Of a DNA stretch of 64,000 nt, positions 16,767-23,477 are shown piece by piece (the stretch's first letter is position 1; every line of letters starts with the position of its first letter). The position numbers and the translations under genes were made by a program. Under the pieces are notes generated by a model that ran no database searches, had not been told where the DNA came from, and was given only the letters and a program-made list of their open reading frames with translations. The stretch comes from a virus: positions 1-64,000 of IMG/VR virus record IMGVR_UViG_3300034012_000625, one strand, 5' to 3'.

Positions 16767-17881
16767 ATCAGCAGATACCTCCCAACTGGATTCGACAACG
16801 AATAGTTATCGTCATCGCTCCTGCTCCACTGCGCGGCGTTAGCCAGGTTTGCAGACGGGCAAGAGAAGTTGTGCTTGGCTTCCACCATGGCCAAGTAGTT
16901 TTGAAGGATCGGAATGCAAGACTGCTTGCGCTGCGGCAAATGGTGGTAACCGCCGGGCAACTGGTTGCTGCGATCCAAGACATCCGGGTCGCGGGCTGTA
17001 ATCATCTGCCCGATCATCGGATCATCAGACAATATCACACGCCGCCGGCAGTGCCGTTTCATCCAAGTCAGCTCCTTCAAAATGATGTGCGCTGGTGGCA
17101 GGACAGTCTCGGTCTGAAGCTTATCCCCGCCCCGCAGGAACATCGTGCCAACGTCATCCTCGACAGAGCCTGTACCAGCGTAGCTGCCGATGGCGTAGTA
17201 GATCTCGTTGTACCAACCGCACTTGCGACGCGCCAGCTCCTGTGCCTGTGCCAGATCAGCGTCGAAGAACCGCTTACGCATGGAATCAAACCGCAGGATA
17301 GGCAGGCCACCGTTACAGAATTCAAATACGTCCTCGAAGATCTGCTCGAACGGCTCGTCGTACGCCCACCAGTTGCCGGACAGATCAACCTTCAGGCCGT
17401 AGCCATCTTGCTCTGCCGCCATCGAAGCCGCGACGATGTTCTCGACAACCGAGAAGAAGCCTGCGCTCGGTGGCTGGTAGCTGATGTAGCCGTGCATAGC
17501 ACCAGCACCTGGAGCAACCACGTCATCGGCCTGCCCTTGCAGGGTGTACCAATCATCTTCCTCGATGTGCCAATGCCGATTGGTCTGCTCGTATCCCAAA
17601 CAGCCGGCGATCTCCTGCGCGTACCAGAAGTGACGTGGTAGTTCGGCCGGGATCATCTCGCGGATCTCATCCCAACCCAACACCCCCCAGTGGTGCAGAC
17701 GCGCCGCTATGGCTGCGACACGCAGGTTGCCGGGGTACTTGTAGGCCATCTCGAATAAAAGCGGCACAGCGGCTTCTGGTGCGGTTCTGAGGCCTTGCGA
17801 CATCAGGCCGACTAACTTCACGGTGTCGGCGTGGAGATCCGGCGTTTCATCCGGCAGCCGGTAGCGGTTGAACTGGATCAT
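16763..17881 (-). CDS. fucosyltransferase-like protein (GT23/NodZ-FUT8 superfamily features)
   Basis: A 372-residue protein. From about 130 it reads like the two-lobed fucosyltransferase fold: GFFSVVENIVAASMAAEQDG (near 145), DLSGNWWAYDEPFEQIFED (near 168), then FLRGGDKLQTET (near 245), which aligns with the H-x-R-R-x-D-K donor-binding motif of FUT8/NodZ enzymes but has Gly for the second Arg. Further on are RRVILSDDPMIGQ and a C-terminal HNFSCPSANLANAAQ where FUT8 has its FSS-C motif. The N-terminal 120 residues are helical and unfamiliar. It lies in the replication operon, away from the other sugar genes. Assignment is by motif only. Confidence 0.5.
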   Translation of the reverse strand: MIQFNRYRLPDETPDLHADTVKLVGLMSQGLRTAPEAAVPLLFEMAYKYPGNLRVAAIAARLHHWGVLGWDEIREMIPAELPRHFWYAQEIAGCLGYEQTNRHWHIEEDDWYTLQGQADDVVAPGAGAMHGYISYQPPSAGFFSVVENIVAASMAAEQDGYGLKVDLSGNWWAYDEPFEQIFEDVFEFCNGGLPILRFDSMRKRFFDADLAQAQELARRKCGWYNEIYYAIGSYAGTGSVEDDVGTMFLRGGDKLQTETVLPPAHIILKELTWMKRHCRRRVILSDDPMIGQMITARDPDVLDRSNQLPGGYHHLPQRKQSCIPILQNYLAMVEAKHNFSCPSANLANAAQWSRSDDDNYSLSNPVGRYLLI

Positions 17882-18294
17882 TTAATCCTCCTTTGTTTTG
17901 GTCTGCCTTTGGTGACACCCCACTGATTGTTGCGGTTTTGATGTTCAATATTTGATGCCAAAAAGAAAGTCCCACGGCGCTCGGCCATAACTTTCCTTTT
18001 TAAATTATTTTTCCAGTTTCTATCGCCGGTCTGCTGTGAGTCTAGATTTACCATCCAGTCCAGCGTCTTGATATCGTGGCTGCGATCGGTGTCCCACAGC
18101 CTGTCTGCCAGTGGTTTTAGACACAGGCCAACAAAAGATTGAACTCGCATCTTGTTGGTCGGTGGTTGGCGTTTCAGGGTTTTGTCTGGAACCTCAATCC
18201 CCAACCCTTTTAACCACCACCACAACTGCCCAACAGTGACATCGGCGCGGAACGCCTTGATCAACATGGCATCGTAGAGTCTTTGCTTATCCAT
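17878..18294 (-). CDS. hypothetical protein
   Basis: A 138-residue basic protein (MDKQRLYDAMLIKAFRADVT ... C-terminus KGRPKQRRIK). A TTG at 18297 is in frame, but the ATG at 18294 is preferred. It overlaps both neighbours by a few bases. The basic tail suggests nucleic-acid contact. No family was recognised. Confidence 0.7.
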   Translation of the reverse strand: MDKQRLYDAMLIKAFRADVTVGQLWWWLKGLGIEVPDKTLKRQPPTNKMRVQSFVGLCLKPLADRLWDTDRSHDIKTLDWMVNLDSQQTGDRNWKNNLKRKVMAERRGTFFLASNIEHQNRNNQWGVTKGRPKQRRIK

Positions 18295-18706
18295 CAAGAT
18301 CGCCCAGATCTAACTCGTTGATCTCAGGATGCCGGTAGATTTCAATGACCTGCTTCTCTCTGTTTATTGTCGACGTATAACTTCCCTTGCCCCACAGTTT
18401 GGATGCGTAGGCACCCGCGTTGGAGCGCACCACCTCGGAATCATGCGGCGGATACGGTATCTCTACTACCTCGTTGGGCTGCACCGGGGCCAGGTACTTG
18501 AGTACATATTCCCGCATGAAGCCGTACTGAATATCGCCAGACTCGTAGTACCGTGGCTTCTTGTCCTTGGGCTTTTCCTTTACCACCTCAAGCTTACCCC
18601 ACTCGTTCTCGCCGCAGATCACCTTGAACTGGATGTGACCCTTGCTCTCCAACTGCTTCAAGCCGATCAAGGCCGACTTCAGTATCTTTTGAAAGACTGC
18701 TTCCAT
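18287..18706 (-). CDS. hypothetical protein
   Basis: A 139-residue protein with strong AGGAGGGGAG ribosome binding site. Content is mixed alpha/beta (HIQFKVICGENEWGKLEVV; VLKYLAPVQPNEVVEIPYPP). No domain was recognised. It is in the middle of the replication operon. Confidence 0.75.
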   Translation of the reverse strand: MEAVFQKILKSALIGLKQLESKGHIQFKVICGENEWGKLEVVKEKPKDKKPRYYESGDIQYGFMREYVLKYLAPVQPNEVVEIPYPPHDSEVVRSNAGAYASKLWGKGSYTSTINREKQVIEIYRHPEINELDLGDLDG

Positions 18707-18715
18707 ACTCCCCTC

Positions 18716-18910
18716 CTAGTTTGCAAGTATCCTGCGGGCGACCTCCTCGCTCGCATACTCAATATCGCGGCAGCCATGGCAGATCATCGCCGCCCGCTCC
18801 CGCTCCCGTTCCTTCGCCAACACAATCAACGCCCGTAGCCTGTTGTACGTACCAATATCCACGTCCAGCAATCCGCAGCGCTCCAACATCTCACGTACTT
18901 CAATGTTCAT
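18716..18910 (-). CDS. small protein, first gene behind an operator-controlled promoter
   Basis: A 64-residue protein (MNIEVREMLERCGLLDVDIG ... ERERAAMICHGCRDIEYAS). GGAGGGG precedes the ATG; an in-frame extension to 18967 would run through the promoter. The C-terminal ERE-x-A-x2-C helix resembles small proteins at 23250, 23752 and 25115. The function is unknown. Confidence 0.65.
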   Translation of the reverse strand: MNIEVREMLERCGLLDVDIGTYNRLRALIVLAKERERERAAMICHGCRDIEYASEEVARRILAN

Positions 18911-18938
18911 AACCCCCTCCCTCAACGAATACAGCTCA

Positions 18939-18983
18939 AGGATAATGCAGCACATGGTTCCTGTCAACGCCCGTGTATTGCAT
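18939..18983 (-). promoter_or_regulatory. promoter of the leftward replication operon with early-operator half-sites
   Basis: TTGACA (18967-18962) and TATCCT (18944-18939) are 17 bases apart. Upstream, on the minus strand, ATGCAATACA (18983-18974) repeats the left half-site of the operator at 9789-9823, again just ahead of TTGACA. A poorer second half-site (ATGTGCTGCAT, 18955-18945) overlaps the -10 region. The same regulator probably controls both early promoters. Confidence 0.7.
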
Positions 18984-18989
18984 GATCGC

Positions 18990-19276
18990 GTTTAGTTTCC
19001 CCATGGGTGATAGCCCCCCTCCTGCGCAGCACTGGTGGGGTTATCCTCCCTGCCCAACTACTGATCTTGTCAGCAGCCTAGCAATCCCGAAGGCAGCGAT
19101 TATCTCGATGGAAGGTATGTCTCACCACTGGACCTTCCCTCTTGTGCCATCCCTCACTGACAGGTGGCGCGGCTCGCAGGCGGGTGAAACCTCGGCCAGT
19201 GTATTCTCGACGGCAGCCCATGCAGGCTCACTACTATCGCGGTCGGTGCGCCCGGCTACCTGCCGGGACAGGTAAC
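18990..19276. other. gene-free stretch with several hairpins
   Basis: No convincing gene is seen on either strand. Stable stems are 19009-19017 with 19037-19045 (9 bp, one G-U), 19110-19116 with 19132-19138 (7 bp), and 19251-19256 with 19262-19267 (6 bp, 5-base loop). It could hold a structured RNA or a replication-related site. No U-tract follows any of the stems. Confidence 0.35.
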
Positions 19277-19543
19277 TTACTTCGTTGGCTCGTCAACAAT
19301 CTTCCCGCGCTCAATACCCACGCGGTGCTTGATTTCAACGGCGTAATACGTGTAATCCACCTGGCCAGAAGCAGCCCGCTCTGCTGCCATACTGCGGCAA
19401 CCCTCTATGGCCGACTCAAGTGAATCGTGAAGATATTTGAAATGGGCGCGTAAGCCAGATGGAGACCGCAAAAATATTGCGTACTGTGGAGATACTGCTT
19501 CGTGCAATTGCTGCACGGTTTGTCTTCTCGTCGGCTCTTCCAC
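19277..19543 (-). CDS. hypothetical protein with GTG start behind a structured leader
   Basis: An 88-residue protein (V/MEEPTRRQTVQQLHEAVSPQ ... VEIKHRVGIERGKIVDEPTK). No ATG is available near the front. The GTG at 19543 has AGGAATGGAA ahead of it. The leader upstream carries interleaved inverted repeats and a U-tract (19575-19675), so expression is probably regulated at the RNA level. No family was recognised. Confidence 0.6.
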   Translation of the reverse strand: MEEPTRRQTVQQLHEAVSPQYAIFLRSPSGLRAHFKYLHDSLESAIEGCRSMAAERAASGQVDYTYYAVEIKHRVGIERGKIVDEPTK

Positions 19544-19574
19544 GTTTCCATTCCTGTATGGTTGCGGAGGCCGT

Positions 19575-19692
19575 AAAAAAACCCTTAAGAACTGGCTCTC
19601 CGTGTATCAGGCACGTTCCCATTTTGGGATAAGAACCAAACCTTAAGGGTTCGATAGCTGTCGCCGCCTGATACAGTGACAAGCACAGTGTA
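19575..19692 (-). promoter_or_regulatory. structured leader with interleaved inverted repeats and U-tract
   Basis: In minus-strand order: TGTATCAGGC (19675-19666), AACCCTTAAG (19651-19642), a small hairpin (19629-19617), GCCTGATACA (19612-19603), CTTAAGGGTT (19589-19580) and then seven Ts. The two 10-bp perfect pairs interleave, giving either a pseudoknot or two competing folds. One fold ends in a stem followed by Us, like a terminator. Upstream, AGTGTA at 19687-19692 is the -10 (TACACT) of a promoter whose TTGCAT lies at 19715-19710, 17 bases apart. Confidence 0.55.
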
Positions 19693-19795
19693 TGGCAGAT
19701 TCAGATGTGATGCAAGTGGTGCTGAAAACCAGCCGCTCTCTCGTGGCTGTGGTGCTGTCAACCGCTCGGCCGGCTTCCAGCTGCCGGCATTATAC

Positions 19796-19830
19796 AAAAA
19801 AAGACCCCGGTAAGGGGAGTAACCGGGGTC
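19796..19830 (-). terminator. strong intrinsic terminator
   Basis: A 9-bp stem (19803-19811 with 19822-19830) followed on the minus strand by seven Ts (19802-19796). It ends a leftward transcript that contains no gene; see the candidate small RNA. Confidence 0.88.
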
Positions 19831-19921
19831 AAGGCAGCTGTCGCTGCTGTCGCCAACAGGGAGACACTCCAGGAGCGAAGGGGAGATCTACGTGAAGGAG
19901 TAGAAGCCCACCGGAATGTCT
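19796..19921 (-). ncRNA. candidate small RNA, about 125 nt, rich in CUCC motifs
   Basis: A promoter (19956-19928) and a strong terminator (19830-19796) face each other with about 90 bases of non-coding sequence between. The RNA would contain five CUCC motifs, mostly in runs such as ACUCCUU, UCUCCCC and UCUCCCU, which can pair with Shine-Dalgarno sequences. Such C-rich motifs are used by several bacterial small RNAs to block translation. The target and the 5' end are guesses. Confidence 0.5.
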
Positions 19922-19927
19922 GAGCAG

Positions 19928-19956
19928 ACAATAGCACACAGTGTAAATATTTACAA
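19928..19956 (-). promoter_or_regulatory. promoter of the candidate small RNA, covered by palindrome copy 3
   Basis: TTGTAA (19956-19951) and TATTGT (19933-19928) are 17 bases apart on the minus strand. The 14-bp palindrome TGTAAATATTTACA (19942-19955) covers the -35 box and the front of the spacer, so a protein bound there should repress this promoter. Confidence 0.55.
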
Positions 19957-19998
19957 AAGTCATTTTTGCAACACATGATTCCGGTATCAAATTGCCTG

Positions 19999-20041
19999 TT
20001 GACATACGCTAGATGTAGTTGTACTATCATCCTACATCTAG
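19999..20041 (+). promoter_or_regulatory. promoter and operator of the recombination/sugar operon
   Basis: TTGACA (19999-20004) and TACTAT (20022-20027) are 17 bases apart. The perfect 10-bp arms CTAGATGTAG (20009-20018) and CTACATCTAG (20032-20041) flank the -10 box, with centres 23 bp apart as in the operator at 9789-9823 but a different sequence. AGGGGAGG (ribosome binding site) follows directly. Confidence 0.82.
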
Positions 20042-20051
20042 GGGAGGCAAG

Positions 20052-20927
20052 ATGAAACTTACCAACAAACACGGTCTGCCACAGACCTTTATCAATGTCA
20101 TTCAGCGGCCTACTTATAGCAGAGGTAGCTCAGAGATCAGCGTCACTGAGATCCTGTCGCCACCGCAGCTAGTACAACTACGCCGCCGTCATGCAGATGA
20201 TATCGAAGTCGACGCGGCAGATCAGGTCTGGAGTCTGTTCGGCTCCGCAGTCCACAACATATTGCAGCACGGCCAAGACGAGAACCACGTTGTCGAGGAG
20301 CGCCTGTTCACCACGTTTGATAGCTGGAGTATCTCTGGTGCTATCGACTTGCAGACCTTTCAGTCTGACGGCTCTGTTGTCATCTCTGACTACAAGGTGA
20401 CATCTGCCTGGGCAGTCCAGCAGCAGAAGACCGAGTGGGTGGATCAGCTGAACCTGTACGCATGGCTAGTCGAGCGCGTGAAAGCGCATCCGGTTACTGG
20501 CCTACAGATCATCGGCATCGTTCGGGATTGGAGCCGCAGAGAAGCTGCCCTGAAGGACACCTACCCGCAAGCGCCTATCGTTACGCTGGATATCCCGCTG
20601 TGGGATTCAGAGACACGCGAGCAGTTTGTGCGTGACCGACTGCGCCTGCACAACGAGGCTAACTTCGCGGCCGTCTCTGGCCAGATGCCAACCTGCACGT
20701 CAGAGGAAATGTGGGAGAAGCCAACCACGTTTGCCATCATGAAGGCCGGTGGTGTTCGTGCGAAGAAGGTCTGTGCCACGCAGGAAGAAGCAGACGCATT
20801 GATTAAGACTAAGTTCCCCGGCCATGAGGTCGAGGTTAGAGAGGGCGGCAGGACACGCTGTGAGTCTTTCTGTCAGGTCGCACCATTTTGTGAGCAGTAC
20901 AAACTTTACCAACAGGAGAAGTCATGA
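20052..20927 (+). CDS. PD-(D/E)XK nuclease, RecB/Cas4-like
   Basis: A 291-residue nuclease. The RecB-type motifs are GSAVHNILQHG (near 72, His motif), SGAIDLQTF (near 100, Asp) and VVISDYKVTSAW (near 115, the D-x-K core), followed by QLNLYAWLVERVK (motif QxxxY). C-terminal cysteines in CESFCQVAPFC (near 275) may bind an iron-sulfur cluster as in AddB/Cas4-type enzymes. It probably resects double-stranded ends for the ERF annealing protein two genes on. The ATG at 20052 has GGGGAGG; an extension to 20019 would enter the promoter. Confidence 0.88.
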   Translation: MKLTNKHGLPQTFINVIQRPTYSRGSSEISVTEILSPPQLVQLRRRHADDIEVDAADQVWSLFGSAVHNILQHGQDENHVVEERLFTTFDSWSISGAIDLQTFQSDGSVVISDYKVTSAWAVQQQKTEWVDQLNLYAWLVERVKAHPVTGLQIIGIVRDWSRREAALKDTYPQAPIVTLDIPLWDSETREQFVRDRLRLHNEANFAAVSGQMPTCTSEEMWEKPTTFAIMKAGGVRAKKVCATQEEADALIKTKFPGHEVEVREGGRTRCESFCQVAPFCEQYKLYQQEKS

Positions 20928-21073
20928 AATATCTCGTCGCTATCTGGGCTATCGCTTCCGCATCCATGGCCTACGCCAGCTGCACATCACACAATTTCTG
21001 TGACACCCGTGGCAACTGCACGTTCTGCACTACTTGCTGCTATGGCGGTGTGTGCAACACCACCTGCAACTAG
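20924..21073 (+). CDS. 49-residue exported cysteine-rich peptide
   Basis: A signal peptide (MKYLVAIWAIASASMAYA, cleavage likely after AYA near 18) is followed by about 31 residues with eight cysteines (CTSHNFCDTRGNCTFCTTCC then YGGVCNTTCN). It overlaps the nuclease stop (ATGA) and lies 8 bases before the ERF gene, so it is co-translated with recombination genes. A disulfide-rich periplasmic peptide is likely. I know no matching family. Confidence 0.7.
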   Translation: MKYLVAIWAIASASMAYASCTSHNFCDTRGNCTFCTTCCYGGVCNTTCN

Positions 21074-21081
21074 GAGAACAA

Positions 21082-21783
21082 ATGAAAAACATCGCCACAG
21101 CACTGGTGAAAGCGCAGCGGGAGTTTGGCCCTGCGCTGAAGACCAGTACCAATCCACACTTTCGCAGCAAGTATGCTTCTCTTGATGCTTGTATCGAGGC
21201 CGTCCTCGATGCGTTGAACAACAACGGCATCTACCTGATGCAGCTGACAGACGAGCATGACGGCGGCGTGAAGGTCAGCACCATCTTCCTGCATGAATCA
21301 GGAGAACAACTGTCCGGTGGTAGCCTGTTCATGCCGGCCACCAAGCACGATGCACAGGGCTTTGGTTCCGCGCTTTCGTACGCTCGTCGCTATAGTCTGA
21401 TGGCCGCCTGCGGTATCGCGCCAGAAGACGATGACGGCAACCAGGCAACAAAGACAGCGCCTGTAGTGGCACCAAAGCCAGTAGCCAAGCCTGCAACTCC
21501 ACCTGCACCACCTGCTCCACCGAAGAAGATGGAAGGTCACGATCGTGAGTGGCAGCTCAAAGTATCTGCGGAGCCGGATACGGAGTGGGAAAACTGGCTG
21601 ACTGTTGTCGTTGAAGCGACTGTCACGGCACTTGATTCAGCTTCCAACCTAGATGACATCATGAACATCTGGCGCACGAATGCCAACATCTACAAGCAGA
21701 TTGAGATGCAAGATACCGTCGCCTACAGAGAGCTGGTCGACACATTCGGAACCTACAAGGGAGCATTCAAAGATGACAAATAA
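21082..21783 (+). CDS. erf: ERF-family single-strand annealing protein
   Basis: A 233-residue recombinase. The ERF core spans residues 1-120: LVKAQREFGPALKTSTNPHFRSKYASLDACIEAV, then the hallmark GFGSALSYARRYSLMAACGIAPEDDDGN. A proline/alanine-rich linker (about 130-150) and a C-terminal helical domain follow. It anneals complementary single strands during phage recombination and repair, with the nuclease and SSB-like gene next to it. AGGAG precedes the ATG. Confidence 0.94.
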   Translation: MKNIATALVKAQREFGPALKTSTNPHFRSKYASLDACIEAVLDALNNNGIYLMQLTDEHDGGVKVSTIFLHESGEQLSGGSLFMPATKHDAQGFGSALSYARRYSLMAACGIAPEDDDGNQATKTAPVVAPKPVAKPATPPAPPAPPKKMEGHDREWQLKVSAEPDTEWENWLTVVVEATVTALDSASNLDDIMNIWRTNANIYKQIEMQDTVAYRELVDTFGTYKGAFKDDK

Positions 21784-22054
21784 GTACCCAAACTCTGGCC
21801 GCTTGAATTACAGCAAGCGCAAGATCCATCCGAAGTCACCTGATCTCTACGGCGACATCACCCTGGAGCGTAGCTACCTGCGTACGCTCTTGCAGGAAAC
21901 GGAAGGTGATGACATCACGATCAAGTTGGACGCATGGCAGAACGATGGTCAGTACGGCACGTTCTTTCAGCTAAAGGTGAACACATGGAAGAAGACCGAG
22001 ACACTGGAGGCACCCAAGCCACCAGTAGTAGATGATTCAGACGTCCCGTTCTGA
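21773..22054 (+). CDS. single-stranded DNA-binding-like protein with acidic tail
   Basis: A 93-residue protein. GDDITIKLDAWQNDGQYGTFFQLKVNTWK matches the strands of small phage OB-like DNA-binding proteins, and the last residues VVDDSDVPF copy the acidic tip (DDxxPF) that SSB proteins use to recruit partners. It overlaps the ERF gene by 11 bases. It probably coats single strands for the annealing protein. Confidence 0.75.
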   Translation: MTNKYPNSGRLNYSKRKIHPKSPDLYGDITLERSYLRTLLQETEGDDITIKLDAWQNDGQYGTFFQLKVNTWKKTETLEAPKPPVVDDSDVPF

Positions 22055-22061
22055 GGTGGCC

Positions 22062-22265
22062 ATGAACCATCTTATTGACCACCTGATCAACTTTGCCAAC
22101 CTGCGCAGCGATGCAGCCCTTGCGAAGATCATAGGCGTACACCCGCCTACGATCTCCAAGCTGCGGCATGGCCATGTAACGTTAACGCCGTCTGTCATCT
22201 TGAAGATCCACGAAGCTTTTGATATCCCGATCAAAGAGATCAAGCGGATAGCGAATGGCAGCTAA
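22062..22265 (+). CDS. Cro/C1-type helix-turn-helix regulator
   Basis: A 67-residue protein with SDAALAKIIGVHPPTISKLRHGHVTLTPSVILKIHEAFDIPIKEIKRI, a full five-helix Cro/C1 fold. GAGGTGG lies just before the ATG. It could bind one of the inverted-repeat operators at 9789 or 20009. Its 3' end overlaps the next gene by 11 bases. Confidence 0.87.
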   Translation: MNHLIDHLINFANLRSDAALAKIIGVHPPTISKLRHGHVTLTPSVILKIHEAFDIPIKEIKRIANGS

Positions 22266-22572
22266 GTCTCCGACGCAGCGCAGCCTCGAGTATCTGCGGG
22301 AGCAGGGCTATCACTGTGAGGTGGTAGAGAAGTGGAACCCGTGGAAGCGTGTGCGTCAGGATCTGTGGGGCTGGTGCGACATCCTGGCTATCCGCAGAGA
22401 TGAAGTGCTGGCCGTACAGGTAACGAGCAGCGGGGTGTCATCAAGGATCAAGAAGATCCAGGAGTCCGACACTATCGCGCACGTCAGGGAGGCAGGCATC
22501 AGAGTGGAAGTGCATGGTTGGACTAAACGGGCTAACGGCAAGTACGCATTACGAATAGAGGACATCAGTTGA
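22255..22572 (+). CDS. PD-(D/E)XK endonuclease-like protein
   Basis: A 105-residue protein. VRQDLWGWCDILAIRRDEVLAVQVTSSG (about 33-60) gives the D ... (D/E)-x-Q/K core seen in Hjc- or VRR-type nucleases, with Gln in place of the catalytic Lys. It may cut branched recombination intermediates. It overlaps the regulator upstream and the TTG start downstream. Confidence 0.65.
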   Translation: MAAKSPTQRSLEYLREQGYHCEVVEKWNPWKRVRQDLWGWCDILAIRRDEVLAVQVTSSGVSSRIKKIQESDTIAHVREAGIRVEVHGWTKRANGKYALRIEDIS

Positions 22573-22994
22573 AAGATCATCCACAGTTCGAATCAGTCAA
22601 GGTAGGGATCAAGCAGGACAACAGCGGCTACATCCTGACACTGCGCATTCACCCCGACGATCTGGATGAACGGATCATGCGGGACTTCGTAGGCGCCAGA
22701 TACATGACGGTGATGGTCAGGCTGAACGAAGAAGAGAAGCCTATGAACCGGGAGCAAGAGCTGGCCAAGGACATGGTGCGTGTATCTGGAATGCTGTGCC
22801 GAGATCCCAAGTTCTGGGAGTTCCTCTCGGAGTCCGGGCAGATCATTGAGAAATCAGACAAGGAAGCGACAGAATGGTTAAAGACATACCTGAAGGTGGA
22901 AAGCCGCGCCGACATTGGAAAAAGCCAGCAGGCGACGGAAAAGATGCTGGGAATAAAGCAGGAGTTCGCCGCGTGGAGAAGTCGAAGCGACTGA
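22569..22994 (+). CDS. conserved phage protein, TTG start
   Basis: A 141-residue protein beginning with TTG overlapping the previous stop; GAGG lies 7 bases before. SGYILTLRIHPDDLDERIMRDFVGARYMTVMVRL is a known-looking block in phage recombination clusters, followed by a helical C-terminal half. The role is unknown. Confidence 0.75.
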   Translation: MKDHPQFESVKVGIKQDNSGYILTLRIHPDDLDERIMRDFVGARYMTVMVRLNEEEKPMNREQELAKDMVRVSGMLCRDPKFWEFLSESGQIIEKSDKEATEWLKTYLKVESRADIGKSQQATEKMLGIKQEFAAWRSRSD

Positions 22995-23257
22995 TCCCGT
23001 ACTCGGTTTATCTGGATCCTGAGATACATGACGCGCTGAAAGAGAAGGCTCGCAACCGGCAGGCCAGCAAGATCGTGCGGGATGCAATCACCATGATCCT
23101 GGAAGGCGGCGATCAATTCTCTAGCGGCTACAAGCAAGCGCTGCGTGACGTGTCCAGCTTGATCCACAAGGATGATCTCGCCGGCTCAGTATCTGTGAAC
23201 GACAGACGGATCTCTGACCACTTGATAGATCAGATAGAGAGCATGGCCAATGACTAG
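22973..23257 (+). CDS. ribbon-helix-helix (Arc/CopG-like) regulator, GTG start
   Basis: A 94-residue protein. IPYSVYLDPEIHDALKEKARNRQASKIVRDAITMIL is a ribbon-helix-helix unit (strand, then two helices). The start is GTG at 22973 with AGGAG 8 bases upstream; the longer reading from 22874 lies inside the previous gene. Dimers of such proteins bind inverted repeats, so it is a candidate for the operators in this window. Confidence 0.78.
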   Translation: MEKSKRLIPYSVYLDPEIHDALKEKARNRQASKIVRDAITMILEGGDQFSSGYKQALRDVSSLIHKDDLAGSVSVNDRRISDHLIDQIESMAND

Positions 23258-23477
23258 AGATGACATTATCCGCATGGCGCGAGAGGCTGGAATATCTAAG
23301 CCGTGGGATCAGGAGCCTGTGAAATGGGAAACGCTTGAACGCTTTGCCGAGTTGGTAGCAGCAGCGGAGCGCGAGGCGTGTGCTGCGTTGTGCGACAAGA
23401 TAGCTGACGATGATGGGTTTGAAGGTGGGTATGCAGACTATTGCGCCGTTTCTATCCGCGCAAGGAGAGAACAATGA
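23250..23477 (+). CDS. small ERExxCA-motif protein
   Basis: A 75-residue protein: MTRDDIIRMAREAGISKPWD, then a helix FAELVAAAEREACAALCDKI and a C-terminal CAVSIRARRE. Related proteins lie at 23752-24105 and 25115-25315. Such proteins are common in phages and unexplained; the cysteines could bind metal. Confidence 0.75.
   Translation: MTRDDIIRMAREAGISKPWDQEPVKWETLERFAELVAAAEREACAALCDKIADDDGFEGGYADYCAVSIRARREQ

Noticed and set aside
18973-19275. Plus-strand open frame of 100 codons in the gene-free stretch
   Set aside because: No ribosome binding site, start inside an operator half-site, and an unlikely amino-acid make-up (Ser/Pro/Arg/Cys mixture).
19640-19680. GGTTCGA-like sequence as a possible tRNA T-arm
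   Set aside because: No matching acceptor, D or anticodon stems can be drawn around it; it is part of the interleaved inverted repeats.
19416-19682. Minus-strand frame of 88 codons across the structured leader
   Set aside because: It overlaps the better-supported 88-residue gene in another frame and spans both inverted repeats. It has no good ribosome binding site.
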